From Macrosoma leucophasiata (Eukaryota; Arthropoda; Insecta; Lepidoptera; Hedylidae), in the NCBI GenBank assembly GCA_036365455.1, contig JAWQUS010000026.1:17564001-17628000 (forward strand): DNA of 64,000 bases, read 5' to 3'. The position numbers were made by a program, and so were the translations under genes. How positions within the stretch are numbered: the first letter of the stretch is position 1; every line of letters starts with the position of its first letter. The notes under the pieces are model-generated. The model saw only the letters and a list, made by a program, of their open reading frames with translations. It was not told the origin of the DNA and searched no databases. Of the stretch, positions 12,882-25,145 are shown in pieces.

Positions 12882-12992
12882 CAATGCAGATGCGTTGCCA
12901 CTTCTGAGGTCTAAGTTATGCCCTAGATGGTAATGCGGTGGTGCCTACGCCCTCAAGCTACGCTCGTTACAGAAGCTCTATCGCCAATTGGT
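12882..12992 (-). mobile_element. Family A fragment with internal deletion
   Basis: The central block joins directly to the GGTAATGCGGTGGTGCCTAC block and a diverged head; about 100 bp in the middle are missing. Confidence 0.5.
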
Positions 12993-13082
12993 TTAATCAA
13001 ACTTAACCAGAATAGATATTTCATTTTCCACATACCTTTCTGCGTCTGTCTCCAGAAGTAAGAAAAAAACTACAGCTACTGC

Positions 13083-13250
13083 TTTTTTATGTCATGTCAG
13101 TAGCAAACAAGCATGCAGTTCACACTGGTGGAATGTGGATTCTATAGTTCATGAAGACATCTTCTTCGGAGGTCAAAATGCATAATACGCTGCCACTCCT
13201 GGAGCCTGAGGCAAGGCAAGCTCCTTGCCTCTCTGATAGATACAATGGGT
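13083..13250 (-). mobile_element. Family A 3' half
   Basis: The T-run and AGCAAACAAGCATGCAGTTC mark the family 3' end, followed by a diverged central block to CTCTGATAG. Confidence 0.5.
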
Positions 13251-13349
13251 ACGATTTTATTTTGTTATTTTTACTGCCTTTAATAGCAATAGCGATACCT
13301 TATAAAAATAACATGTGTCTATAGCATCACGTTGGCAACTCCGCTGGTG

Positions 13350-13590
13350 TTTTAAATGTTCATAGGCAAACTCAAACTCAAAAGTGTATGTAATCATTTG
13401 GAAATAATAGAATTTGCTTGTCAAATTACAAATATAATTAAAAATATTATTATAATTTAAGCGAATAACAACTGATACGTAGATCAATATGTTAAAGTAA
13501 TACATAATGGTCCAAAAATACATAATAATAAAAATAGATATCAACAGTATGTTCCATACTCTCTTTTACAAACGGCAAGGCGAAAGTAGT
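13350..13590 (-). mobile_element. Retroelement 3' UTR-like repeat
   Basis: The minus strand shares CTTGCCGTTTGTAAAAGA, AGTATGGAACATACTGTTGA and GCAAATTCTATTATTTCC with 28285-28512, and ends in a TTTGAGTTTGAGTTTG tail. Probably a LINE 3' end; no coding part is seen. Confidence 0.5.
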
Positions 13591-13805
13591 GACGACTTTC
13601 CAGCGTCTGTTTGTCTGTCAACCTTTTGTTACAGAAAAGTTCCGAACTACCGACTACGGGACGCATATGTGCATTGATGTCCTGCTTCACACGTGACTAG
13701 GTATGTGTCGGTGGCAACCCTAGCCACTCCTACCATGAATCTTACACTTTATGTACAATCTAGTTTCTTTTACATTCGCCTATGTATTAAGAGCTGATAA
13801 ACCGT

Positions 13806-13985
13806 TCTGAGTTTATTCAGTTAATTCATTTATTTCATATAATTAGGCTCCTTGAAAGCACTTTTACATCGTCATTTTTTTTTAAACTAACCTAGTGTGA
13901 ATAACCACTAATAATAATTAAAATCACATAATAAATTAAAAAGAAACAACAATTTTGTATAATATAGAAAGCATCAATTATTTAC
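13806..13985 (-). mobile_element. Retroelement 3' end repeat
   Basis: TTCATTTATTTCATATAATT, TAGGCTCCTTGAAAGCACTT and ACATCGTCATTTTTTT are shared, about 85% by eye, with the copy at 18226. Confidence 0.5.
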
Positions 13986-14498
13986 AAATTCCTCCATTTC
14001 CCCATTTCACTGATGTGATCGATATCAATTTGAAAAGGGAATCTATGCAAAAAGCAGAAAATGTGGTTATCAGCATTGCATTGCAACACGCAGTAAGAAT
14101 TTAGACTACTCAAACTACTATGGAGTCTGAAAGAAATAAATAAAATTACTTACCTACATTGGACCTCTAGTACCTACACCTTGAAATAAATGTGATGATT
14201 AAAATATAATACTCAATTCATTAATATTTGTACAAAAGTGAAGATATTATAGAGTATTTTTTTACTTAACTTAAAAAAATATTTTTTACTTTAAAATATC
14301 TCCACTTTTAATACATCTACGTAATTTAAATAACTACATAAAGACAAGCAACTGACTTTAGGTTACCTATCTATAACATGCTATGTCCTTATTGACTTTG
14401 CAACTTTATCAACTGATAGTTTTATCTTATTTGCAAATTGTATCAGGTAATGTACACAAGTTACACAATGCAGATCCATATTGATATTATTGTATGTC

Positions 14499-14603
14499 GT
14501 ATTTTTTTTTTTGTAGCCAAGGGGACAATTTAGCATGCAGTTCATATGGATGTTAAGTGATGACTGCAGCCTATAAAAATCTACACAAAAACCAGATACG
14601 GTC
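14499..14603 (-). mobile_element. Family A 3' end fragment
   Basis: A poly-T run, then AGCATGCAGTTCATATGGAT and GTGATGACTGCAGCCTATA; the rest is lost. Confidence 0.55.
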
Positions 14604-15139
14604 AAAATAGGTAAGTATAAAAAAAACTGTAAAAAGTTTTCTGTGTTCGTTACAAAATTTCTCCCTTAAGGGATAAAATAGGGGTGTAGTTTGTACAGAA
14701 TTTTCTCATTACTAAACTTAGCAGTATGAAAATATTTTTCGTCTCTATCCTAATATGAATTGTATTATTATGGAACTGGTATGTCAGGACAATATACATG
14801 TATATCTAATAGATAATAAGGCGGTGTGGCTCTTCTCTATAAAATCAGGTTTGAGAATACTTTCAAAACATCACACTTGACGAACACGACTGTAGTCTGA
14901 CAGACGCTAAGATGTGGAATATTATTTCATAGAAATCCAATATCCCGGTATAATGACACCTACTCCCAGAGGTGAGTGGCTTGAAATAGACGTCTAAACA
15001 TAGCGACATCACCAACAGAACCATATTTTGTGTAGCCTGTTAACAACTCAAGATGCAACATACTTATCCTAATACTAATTGCGTTACCGCTAGTCCATAG
15101 GTTATGGTTCGATTTTATTTTCGAAAATGGCAAACTAGT

Positions 15140-15466
15140 CTAACCCAAACACGATAGTGCTAAACACTACCATTTGGCGGCAGATAGAATAGGTGATGCG
15201 GTGGTGCATACGCCCTGGCAGAGAATATGTAATAATACTACGTATAGAATGGACACTTCGACGTCCCGCCCGATTTGCACACATACACAACCCCTTCCTC
15301 TCTTATGGGCGACGGTTGGTATTTTGTACGTGCTACACACACAGGTGCGAGTGTAAATACACGTCACTGATGGATAGAAACCAAATTAAGCGTTTGTATG
15401 GAATTTTGGCGGAGTGTCCGCGGTGTGGCCCTGGACTCCCTACATTGCGACTCTACCACCAGTCGA
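15140..15466 (-). mobile_element. Family A element split by a family C insertion
   Basis: The left part ends at TGCATACGCCCTGG and the right part resumes with CTCTACCACCAG at 15451. Between them lies family C (15219-15427), flanked by GCCCTGG at 15212-15218 and 15428-15434, a 7-bp TSD. Family C therefore inserted after family A. Confidence 0.7.
15219..15427 (+). mobile_element. Family C repeat, inserted in family A
   Basis: A 209-bp insertion opening CAGAGAATATGTAATAATAC and containing CACTTCGACGTCCCGCCCG and GGGCGACGGTTGGTATTTTG. A 7-bp TSD (GCCCTGG) flanks it. It shows no terminal inverted repeats, poly-A or coding capacity; the transposon class is unknown. Confidence 0.65.
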
Positions 15467-17075
15467 TTTGATTGATTTGGGCAAAAACAGCAATTTGCTA
15501 TTGACACAATGGGAAGTGCCTACTTCATGAAACATACCTAAATGTACTAGTGAAGGGTGCGTGTCTGCATGTGTAAAAGTTGTGATGAGTTGACGATAAT
15601 TCTAATGATGGCAATTGACACACATTTTAATGATAAGGTAACCCAAACAAATCAATGACAAACAAATTACTGAGTAAGTTCTACATTTTAAAGTTCCTTT
15701 TATAGGTACTTACCTACTAAATACGTTCAGAGGTATCTAATTTATTAATCTCTGATACTTTCGAAATAGTAGAAAACCACAGATAGTGTTTAATTACGCA
15801 TTCTGCCTTTTAGATACATACCATAAGTATTTTAAATAAACTTGAGCGAGTTATGAAACTATCGTTGGAGTGATATTCAATCAAATCATCATGAAAAACC
15901 TTCACAATTAGACGTGGTAGAGTGTAAGAAGAGATATTACATCTCCTCTCTGTCTTTGAAAACCTCTTATATTTCGTCGCCGATTTCAATGACTTTAACT
16001 TCATTCTGTAACTATGTCACATTATCCTGCACTTGAAATAACACACAATTTCCACCGATAATAATGCATTACCGCACAGAACAATGGAAGGGCGTATTTC
16101 GTCTAGACGTGCGTGCAACGTGCAAGCTGGTCGCACCACGGCACCACGCCGGCGGGCTTCGTGGAAACGCGGCTAACTGCTCTTATATTTCATCACGGCT
16201 TACACCAGTTACACCCACTGCTTTGTTCCTCTTCCGTTTTACTTTTTGGCTAGGTTGGTATGGTGTTAGTAAGTTCTATGTTACATTTGAATGGACGAAT
16301 AAGCATGGAATCACGAATCGGAAAAGATATGGAGACAGAATCTGTCCGCACTTTCTAAGAGCAAAGTGTGTCTCAATGGCTGAATTTAGAATTTTGGAAA
16401 ACTATTCAAAAATAGGTGATCTTTGGAGACGAATTTAGGATTAGGTTAGCGAGAGCGCGATCTAGAAAGAGAACGCTATAGTAGAACTTAAAAAAATCTA
16501 GTAAAATATTATTTTAAAATGTATTGTGAGCCGAAGGAAGCGAAGAATTCTTTCTTTCATACCGAAGGCGTCGGTCATATTTATCGTTACAGATCATAGG
16601 CTTTTGTTGTAAAACATATCTACTCCTACTTACAGATTAAAGCGATGACTTATTACTCTGCTGATCCTAATGATAAATTAATGATTATTGTTTACTAGAC
16701 TTTTATATCGATAAATATTTCGAGATACTACATAGTGATAATAGATGATGATAATAAGAGATTGACAATTGAACTGTACAAAGAGGATACAATGACATGT
16801 ACACCAGGAAGTTCGTCTTTGAGGAACCTAATTCTTCTTCGGAATAATGATAAATATTCCAACGTTAACAAATCCACACTAAACACACGTGACAACAATA
16901 AATTATTTTAATCTACATAATCGCCATATCAATCATCACCGGGCAGATAAAGCGAGCAGTCTCCATCATTCACACCTCCAGAGTAGGCGAACCCATTCTC
17001 ACATATTCCACTGACACGCGGGTATTTACTCGCGTTCTTTCGTATTCAAATAACTTTGATCAGCGAGGTGCATTT
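15467..17075. other. No gene or repeat recognised
   Basis: A frame of 124 codons at 16064-16438 is open but shows no recognisable domain or splice context. Confidence 0.4.
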
Positions 17076-17218
17076 TAGGCGTTGATTGATATGTGTGGCA
17101 ATCGGAGAACTTATTTGCTCTATAAACTCCGAGAAAACGGAGATGTAAAATTGTGTTTGCTTTAAAAGCACAATGTTTATGGACGTCAAATAAAGTGCGA
17201 AGAGCATTAGTTGTCACT
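17076..17218 (+). repeat. Direct duplication, copy 1
   Basis: GTTGATTGATATGTGTGGCA to AGCATTAGTTGTCACT, repeated in the same orientation about 450 bp downstream. Confidence 0.7.
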
Positions 17219-17525
17219 ATTCAGTACTTTGTAATGTATTCTGTATTGTAGTACAGTAATTCTGTATTGTTTTCTTTCTGAGAACGTTATTATTTTGCAA
17301 TATTTATTTCGTGGTCGTCTATCCAAGTGAAAAATATAATAAATTAAATAACTCGTTTATTCAATGGTCAATATCCTGTTATTTCTTAATAGAGAATTCT
17401 AATCTTCCAAGTACTATACTAACATGAATCAGAGACAGATATGCATTTTTTTTTATTTATTTAAAAACATACAATAATTAGGTGAATACAATAACAGTAA
17501 GACGCAACATAAACTCGTTCGAGTA

Positions 17526-17676
17526 GGCATTGATTGATATGTGTGACAATCGAGGAATCTATTTGCTCTATAAACTCTGAGAAAATAAAAGGTAAAGTTT
17601 GTGTTTACTTTGCTTTAAGCATTTGTGTTTTATGGGCGCCAAAAAAAGTGCCAAGAGAATTAGTTTAGTCACTCCG
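17526..17676 (+). repeat. Direct duplication, copy 2
   Basis: CATTGATTGATATGTGTGAC to GAGAATTAGTTTAGTCACT, diverged by point changes and small indels from 17076-17218. Confidence 0.7.
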
Positions 17677-17689
17677 TAGTACTCTTATA

Positions 17690-17817
17690 GCTGAATACTC
17701 AAACGTCACTCAATTTTAAGCAACCAATGTGCGCTATCTCTGTCGTTTGAACGTGTTTTATAAAGACAGAAGACTTTTAAGTCCCACCTAGATTTAAGTG
17801 ACGTTTGAGTATTTGGC
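17690..17817. mobile_element. MITE with 20-bp inverted termini
   Basis: GAATACTCAAACGTCACT at the left and its mirror AGTGACGTTTGAGTATT at the right, around a non-coding centre. TSD not resolved. Confidence 0.6.
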
Positions 17818-18225
17818 CGTCAAACTCTTAATAGAATTCTGAATTTCAATATTGAAAAAAAAACAGTAATTGTTTTGTCTTCGTCTAAAATGTTCGAACC
17901 CTTCAATAAAAACAACTTCAGCGAGTTGTGTTAAACTTTCGCGAGCATCAAGAATGTCAGCTCGGTGGGCGACCTCGCGTTTTCAATAGCTGACACTTGA
18001 CAACCTTAATGCAGGCTTGTCTTGAGGCTTGAGATGGAACTGTCGAAAGCCCTTAAGCTTTGTCAAGTATGTAAATAAAGTCGAGTGCTGTGTTAAACAA
18101 TTTATTATTTATTGGAGTGTAATAGATGCTTGTAACCCTTAAGACCGACCTGGATTCGTTTTACCTATGTAATGACGGTGGCCAACTATCGTACAGTTTA
18201 TATGGATTGTAAGCTTTGAGTATAT

Positions 18226-18415
18226 AAGTTTATTCAGTTCAGTTTATTCATTTATTTCATATAATTAGGCTCCTGGAGAGCACTTTTACATCGTCATTTT
18301 TTTAAACTAACCTAGATTGAATAACCACTAATAATAATCAAAAACATAATACATTAAAAAGGAACGAAACAATTATGTATAATGATAATATGGAAAGAAT
18401 CAATATAAACTATAT
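18226..18415 (-). mobile_element. Retroelement 3' end repeat
   Basis: Same family as the copy at 13806 (AATTAGGCTCCTGGAGAGCA). A family A element inserted or lies immediately downstream. Confidence 0.5.
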
Positions 18416-18438
18416 TACTCAAAGATTGTATTTGATTC

Positions 18439-18737
18439 ACTGGTGGTAGAGCTCCAGTGACGGAGCTCGCGGGCGTAGGCACCAACGCATTACCTAATAT
18501 ACTTGTCGCTAAATGGTAGCACAGTATAGTGGTAGTGTTCAGCACTATCGTGTTCCGGTCAGGTGGTAATGTACGATTCTGTAATTTCCGGCACAGAGGC
18601 ATAACACCTAATGCCTCAGGAGTGGCAGCGCATCTGCATTTTGACCACTGGTCATTGTGCAAGTGTCTATAGGCTGCAGTCATCACTTAACATCAATGTG
18701 AACTGCACGCTTGTTCTGCCACTTTTATTACATTAAA
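18439..18737 (+). mobile_element. Family A SINE-like element, full length
   Basis: A head-to-tail copy with the A-rich end AAAAAAAA. An extra about 15 bp around 18519-18535 (CACAGTATAGTGGTAG) is a local duplication. Confidence 0.8.
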
Positions 18738-18765
18738 AAAAAGTGAATATTGATCTAGCATCGGG

Positions 18766-18836
18766 ACGTGACGATCTCACCGCCCATTGGCGGAAGAATT
18801 TTCTTCTGTTGGAAGAGAACTCTTCAACCAGTGCAT
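18766..18836 (+). mobile_element. Family H SINE head fragment
   Basis: CTCACCGCCCATTGGCGGAA and TTGGAAGAGAACTCTTCAAC, a diverged family H head. Confidence 0.4.
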
Positions 18837-19559
18837 TACATGCAATGCATGCAAGACATATGCGATTAGGGACGATGCAACTTTCGCTCTAGCCATCGGT
18901 CGGTAGTAACCAGAATACGCACGCGGGTCGTGCAACGTCAACGCAATTCTGCCACCTACCGGTAAAGTAGAGTAATTACATGTTTTATCTTTCATACCTT
19001 CCATATCATTGTGATTGTTATTAATACATATCCGTGAATAGTAGTAACACACGACCGGATCACGCCGACCAAAACCTTCTAAACTACCAAACCCGCGCGA
19101 TTGGACCGCATCGAACTTGACACGGCTAGATTTGGTTCGGAGCGTACAGAATCCGCTGTCCGTTCCGTACCAAATCGCGACGTGTGTTACGGCTATAAGA
19201 CTGAAGAAAATAAAACAAAAGCATACGTCATTTTTGAGTTAGTAGAATATAAAATACAGCATTTGGCTCCGAGAGACAATTTTTAATAATTGCCGGGATT
19301 TTTATCCCTGTAATGTGTGGGATTTTTATTGACACTCGCAACAAACGTGGGTGTGTAGTGAGTGTGTAATACTTCTGCCTACTACTTATTTCCAAGAAAG
19401 GGAGGTGGTCTTTAGTTTGTGACAACCACTTAGCAAGTTTTTTCCTACCGCTAACAATTTTCACGCCATGCAAGTAGCAAACAAACACACAGTTGACATG
19501 GTGAGTGATTATACCTGACAGATATTTTAACAGCCTTCCTTTTCCATCACGGATGAAAA

Positions 19560-19675
19560 ACGTAACTTCACGCCTATATTCCGCGTGGGGTAGGCAGAGG
19601 CATGAATACATTCACAATTCAGTTACGATGGCGAGCCTATTAACATCTCCAGGCACAGAACCGAACTCCGAGGGT
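19560..19675 (-). mobile_element. Family D SINE, 3' part
   Basis: CGTAACTTCACGCC and GTGGGGTAGGCAGAGGCATG match the family D 3' end. The tRNA-like head is missing. Confidence 0.5.
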
Positions 19676-20221
19676 GTTCGATGCGAATTTTCTACTGACT
19701 GAACTACCTGTCACAGGCAGACGGACAGCGGAGTCTTGGTTATAAGGGTTTTTTTAACGTTTCCGTACGGAACCCTTAAAAGACGCTCTACCAATAGAAA
19801 TCGCGGTCAAACTACACTTAACCGCCTAACCTAACTGCCAGACTGAATATTTATCTCTCAATTGCCATAAATCCTAATGTAGACTATAGTCACGTGTGAG
19901 GTAAGCGCTATTCTTAGACTGATAACACACATAATATAAAATGACGCACGAATACTGCAAATACGCTTTTCTATAGGAAAGTTTGCGATATACATTTCCA
20001 CGTTGGCCTCTATTTGATCAGCTGCTGGATCGCTTTTGACAAAAAATGACTAGCACCACAAATATTTCGAACAATCAATAATTAAACTCGATTCTTTTAT
20101 ATTAAATACACAATGAGAAACGAAAAACAGATACGTCACGTCTTGTTTTTCGTGTTCTCTACCTCATTACTAATTTTAACATCATTACAGCTATTTATTT
20201 ATAATATCATCAAAAATAACG

Positions 20222-20470
20222 AAATATCAGAATCAGAATCAGAAACTCATTTATTCATTTAGGGTGACAGGCAACTCTTATGACACGTCGAAAACAAACA
20301 AAATAAATTAAAGTGAATAACAATTGATATACATGTCAAACAAGATAAAAAATATATGTAAAGTCAAGAATATCACTAAGATAAAACTAAATGTAATAAA
20401 CTAATGTAAAAAGTATATCAGTAGAATGTCTCATTTCCCCTTTACAAACTGATAACAAAGAGTAAAAGAA
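20222..20470 (-). mobile_element. Retroelement 3' end, ATCAGA-repeat tail
   Basis: A tail of AATCAGAATCAGAATCAG units leads on the minus strand into an AT-rich body similar in type to the 13350 family. No coding part. Confidence 0.4.
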
Positions 20471-20903
20471 AAGAAAAAGAGTCATTCTTTGTCATTCACC
20501 GGCAATAATTTATGTAATTCAATTTAAGTTATTTCAAGTTTATTGTTCATAAAATCCAGAATAACAACCGACATTGTACACAAAAACTCATATTTTAATA
20601 AAGCCAGTACAAACATCATAGGCCAAGATTAGCGAGAAATATGATTACTGTGCAATAAGACGAGTAATCCAGCTGCTAGGCACACGTGTGATGTACTATG
20701 TATAGCTAGGTAACCTGTCTGGTGTCTAAGCATGATTAGTATTTGTCTGGCACCTCCCTTCCGTGTGGGAAGTGCTCCCTTGCACTCATGCGACCCTAGT
20801 ACCTCTAGACATGAGATTTTACACATCACACATTTTCATTTGTGCGACTAAACCACGATTCGTACCTTAAAAGGAAGAATTTTTGAATTTTTTTTTTCTT
20901 CCT

Positions 20904-20948
20904 TCGCACGAGTGACCTTATCTTACTCTGATAAGGTCACTCGTGCGA
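20904..20948. repeat. Perfect 19-bp hairpin, 7-nt loop
   Basis: TCGCACGAGTGACCTTATC pairs perfectly with 20930-20948. It adjoins a diverged repeat carrying GTCATGCGTCTATCTGTCCG. Confidence 0.75.
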
Positions 20949-21486
20949 GTCATGCGTCTATCTGTCCGTTTGTCACAGCCGATTTTGTCCGAAAGTACTG
21001 AATTGAGTTTAGATTTGAACACATGAAAATGAAATAAGTGAACTGAAGGTAAAAAAATGCAAAGAGAAAAATTACTTTGGACAGGGATCGATCTTGTATT
21101 TTTCATAAAATTAAAACAGTGCGAGTCATACTCGCGTGCAGAGAGTTCCGTAGATTAATGATTTTATTGTATGGCAATTTAAATACCAGAGACTTTTAAC
21201 ACATTTCACTGTTATCTATACGTACGGAACTGTTGTTTTCAACATTTTAAGGCCAGGAATTTTATTTATTTATTTGGGATAAGATAAAATAAACCTATAC
21301 CCCCTGTATAGGTCAACTAATAACTTTAAAAGCTAATTGTTATTATATTATATATTGTTGACTATATTATAAAATGTACTGCGTAATGGGTTAACCAGTG
21401 ACGATTTTGCAATCCCAAAATTAGGTACCCGTCTCCTTTAAACTCAATCGGAACCGGACTTTCAGATAAAAATTGTCATTAAAGGC

Positions 21487-21798
21487 CATAGAGCAATGCG
21501 GGCCACCGGCCGCGGCGGACCGGAGGAAGTAGCCATATGCAGGCTTTCCCCTCTGTCAAAGTACAAGACCAAATGGTCCTATACCTGTCGCCCAGATATT
21601 TAAATGTGTGCGTGAAATTGTTTATGTATTTTGTTAACGTCAAGGTGTGAGTTTCGTAGTAATAGACGACTTTGTAGTGTGAGTGTGTGTCACACGTATT
21701 TCCCCCCGCAAAAAATGTCAGACTGTTTCGCATCGGCAATACACGCTTTGGCTACACCCTTCCAGTCCGCCGCGACCGGTGGGCCGCGTTGCTCTATG
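21487..21798 (+). mobile_element. Family F hAT-type MITE with 8-bp TSD
   Basis: TTAAAGGC at 21479-21486 and 21799-21806 flanks a 312-bp copy. Inverted termini (CATAGAGCAATGCGGGCCAC at the left, mirrored at the right) extend about 35 bp. Confidence 0.9.
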
Positions 21799-22205
21799 TT
21801 AAAGGCTCATTTTTTTTGAGCTACGGAACCCTAAAAAATCTGACAAAAGAGATTCGATCATGTTCAACATAAAAAATAATGAGCGGAAACTAGGACGCAG
21901 AATGATGTCTAGCTTGAATAGATAGACATGTACCTACTCTAATCGAGTCAATCTATTAACAAATCGATAAAAAATAGACACAGACCTACCCAACATTTTA
22001 ATTTGATTTTTTATCGAATTAACGTCATTAGTTCGCAGCTCCGGTCATCATTTGCCTAAAAGGCAATCAATTTTTTGCGTGTCATACAAACTGCTTTGTT
22101 ATCGCCATGAATATAAATGACTTGTATGTAATATGTATGACATTGCGAAATCTCTGAAGCGTAGCCTAGCTGAGACTAGGACTTCGTTAAATTAAAAAGG
22201 TTTTT

Positions 22206-22255
22206 ACTGGTGGTGAGCACGATGATGGAGCTCGATACCGTAGGCTTTCTCATGT
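22206..22255 (+). mobile_element. Family A head fragment
   Basis: ACTGGTGGTGAGCACGATGA and GGAGCTCGATACCGTAGGC are the diverged first 45 bp of family A. Confidence 0.4.
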
Positions 22256-22956
22256 CGCTACCTTATTTTTCACCGTATCGACCATAATTTCTCCGATTAT
22301 CTCTATTACGGTTTGAGATTTCCATTTCGAAATTAATCAAATATACAGCGAATAATAGCAAATTATGTAATAAGTAATAGATTTTTTTTTAAACACTCGC
22401 GTTGCACTTTATTATTATTATATATATATTTTTATTGAAAATAGTATCGCGTAACGACCCGGTTTTAAAATATGTGTGATTAAGTAATATATTAATAAAT
22501 ATACGGTAGGGAACATCACAAATGGTCAAAAAATTCCACAGTTCCTTTTTTAATGAAAAAATAAACGAAATAAAAGTATGTAGGCAGTTATTGGATGATT
22601 TAGTGAGGTGAGCTCTACCGTCCTCTATCTATTTCTCTGTATGCAACTCACGCCACAGATATAAGTTAGTTATAGTTCATAAGTTTTGGCAAGCTACACT
22701 CATTGAAATAAGTTTAATTTTAAAATTCAATACATAGGTATACGAACGTACATATACTTACTAGTAAATTAGTTAGTATATTTTTAGTATGTATATTCAA
22801 ATTAAAGATCGTGTTAATTTCAATATAAGCGTAATAAATCCGTAAAAATACTAAAAATAGTTTTAATTCAATCATCAATTATTCACATCACAGTCGCGAT
22901 AGTTCAGTTATATTCGCCGGTTCAGTGCTTTAAGTGCAGACTCAGCGTACAAGTGG
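22256..22956. other. AT-rich upstream region of the small ORF
   Basis: No repeat family recognised. Possible initiator-like TCAGT sites near 22912 and 22922. Confidence 0.35.
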
Positions 22957-23163
22957 ATGACGGTCGATATTTTAATGTTCAAGCAGGAAAAATCAAAACG
23001 TGATTGGCAGGATGCGGGCTTCCCTCTGACTCTGACAAACCCACTATATGCAGCAGTTGCAGCACCCTACAAACCCACCCGCGAGATCAAAAGGAATGTG
23101 AGAGAGCCTTTACGTAAACTGCGGCGACTGCATTTTAACGATAAGTGGAAATCAATCTACTAA
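22957..23163 (+). CDS. Small ORF, 68 codons, unknown function
   Basis: I do not recognise this protein. The frame starts at ATG 22957 and ends TAA. The predicted peptide is basic towards its end, with REIKRNVREPLRKLRRLHF and then WKSIY, and it has no signal peptide or membrane segment. Its base composition is richer in GC than the flanks, and the 50 bp upstream carry two TCAGT initiator-like sites (around 22911-22914 and 22922). No repeat seen elsewhere in the window overlaps it. It could be a short real gene, one exon of a larger gene or chance; the ATG context (GTGG) is weak. Confidence 0.3.
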   Translation: MTVDILMFKQEKSKRDWQDAGFPLTLTNPLYAAVAAPYKPTREIKRNVREPLRKLRRLHFNDKWKSIY

Positions 23164-23354
23164 CGGTTTATGTGATGAAGTTTTCAATAATTCACATGCA
23201 GCAAAGTGCAGTCACTATTTTAGAATGTAAACTAAAGAATGGGATTGTCAAGTGTTAAAACATTTTGCGTTGGATACCTAGAACATAAATTAATGTTTTT
23301 TTATGAACGAATTATTTGAATATGCCTCGTGAAAAGCTTATAGAAATAAATAAA

Positions 23355-23553
23355 AAACGCTTACACTTACAGCCCCACAGTAGGTATAAACCTGTGTCGT
23401 GGGTGCCGTTGTACACATACAACACACACACAAACACCCAGACCCGAAACAAATATCCAGGCCATACAAATATTTATCCCGGTGCGGGGATCGAACCCGC
23501 GACCCTTCGAATCAAACGGTCATCTCACACCGCTGGACTAACTGGGTCGTCAA
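23355..23553 (-). mobile_element. Family B tRNA-derived SINE
   Basis: Nearly identical in layout to the copy at 4131, with both pol III boxes kept. An A/T-rich tail lies at 23340-23355. Confidence 0.8.
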
Positions 23554-23554
23554 A

Positions 23555-23645
23555 ATGCCTCCATCAATTGGGTAATACCCCTAACAGGGTACACACCTCC
23601 CGTGCCTCATCTGCATTCAGCCTTGATGGTATGAATCACCTATTT
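23555..23645 (+). mobile_element. Family G-like fragment
   Basis: CCTAACAGGGTACACACCTC and CCGTGCCTCATCTGCATTCA echo family G. It sits directly after the family B copy. Confidence 0.35.
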
Positions 23646-24999
23646 TTAAACAGTATTTACGGGCTTGAAAAGCTTGTTTGACTGTATAACATTGTCAACG
23701 TAAACTACAGATCCAGATTTAAAATTTGTACTTAAATATTTGTTTCTTTGGTAGCTTAGTGGTAGGTAAGAGACGGCTATTGATAATTATTTTTTTCCTT
23801 CAGAAAAAAATAGTGTCTGTACTTATGTACGCACGTAAGAAGTTTTATACGTCTATAACGTCCTAACAATCATACCAGAAATAAAACAAAACGACAAAAA
23901 AGTTTAGCAACTAACTTCAGACTGTTGCTTTTATCTGTTAAGCAACTAACTTCAAACTGCTGCAGTACGCTCGCATCGAAAAAATTCGCTCTCATCATTT
24001 TACAAGCGTGAAAAGAAGCATTACTTCAAAAATTTTCGGTTCGACAAGAGTTCGGAAATGTACCTGATACTTGATAAATGTAAAATATCATTAGAATTCA
24101 CCTGCTATATTCCCTAATTCATAAAATATAGCTGGCGAATCGGCAATCGGCGGGAATGAATTTAGTTTTAATAACCAAAAGATACCAGTCAAACCGAACT
24201 TCTATTTTTAAATGAGCGGCACTCTCTAGACAGGAGTCTGTCAGCCCATCAATGAACACCGACGGAAGCGCACAAAAGCTGTTTACAAACACTACGAAGT
24301 GTGAGCACTTCACTTCGAGTTTTATTTAAGGTTGCGAGATCGTTCTCATATCGATTGATATCGCGATGAAAGATAATCGATTTGACGATTGATATCGCGA
24401 AGATAGGTATAATAATTAAGGATGTTACATAGCTCCGCAACCGTAAGCACCAGATAAATATTTTTCAATTCGTAACCGAATATGAGATATTTTTTTTGGA
24501 TAACTAATAGATAGGAAGAATATAAATAACAAATCAAAATTCATGTCAAATGTGTCAAATCATGTCAATGTTTCTGACGTTCAGCCATGGAAACGAATTT
24601 CAAGATCTAAAGAATAATGGAAAGGAAAAATGTTGGGTGCATCTGAATGAAAACCTTCCTTTTATTATATTCTTAAAATTACTTCTTCCGGTTCTTTCGA
24701 GTTACAGGCACATTTAACATCGATATCGATATTTTTTGGCTCTATAGCAGATATTTGTTATTTTCTTATTAATATTCCGAAACTAGCTTTTGCCCGCGAC
24801 TTCGTTCGCGTGGACTTCAGGTTCGTCCCGTCTAGTCTAGTAATAAGTAAGAAATACGGTAACTAAGCACTGCAGAGCCCTAATTTGTACGTGTAACTCC
24901 TAACCAAAAAGAAACCTGGCAATAACTAACCTTAGGCCTATATTACTTAAAGTAGGCGACCATACGTTTTTATCAAATCGCTAGTGCCTTGAAAATTCG

Positions 25000-25145
25000 C
25001 AAAACGGACACAACCGTCAACGACGTCTGCCCTCACGCGTCTGCCCGCGTTCGGGTCGCGCACTCAGCGATGAGCCACTTCTTCCCCACCGCACCTACCC
25101 CGCTCCCCCCACGCCCCGTTCGCCTGGCGCCGCTGCCGGTATTTA
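25000..25145. other. GC-rich patch with CGGTATTTATC repeat
   Basis: CGGTATTTATCACCGAAA and CGGTATTTATCGCCGAAA are near-identical neighbours just 3' of the GC-rich stretch. Probably the end of an inserted element. Confidence 0.35.

Noticed and set aside
16064..16438. 124-codon frame as a gene
   Set aside because: No recognisable domain, no conserved residue pattern and no splice or promoter context; kept only as an unassigned stretch.
18354..18686. 110-codon minus-strand frame
   Set aside because: Lies over a family A copy and a retroelement tail; equivalent frames appear in other family A copies.
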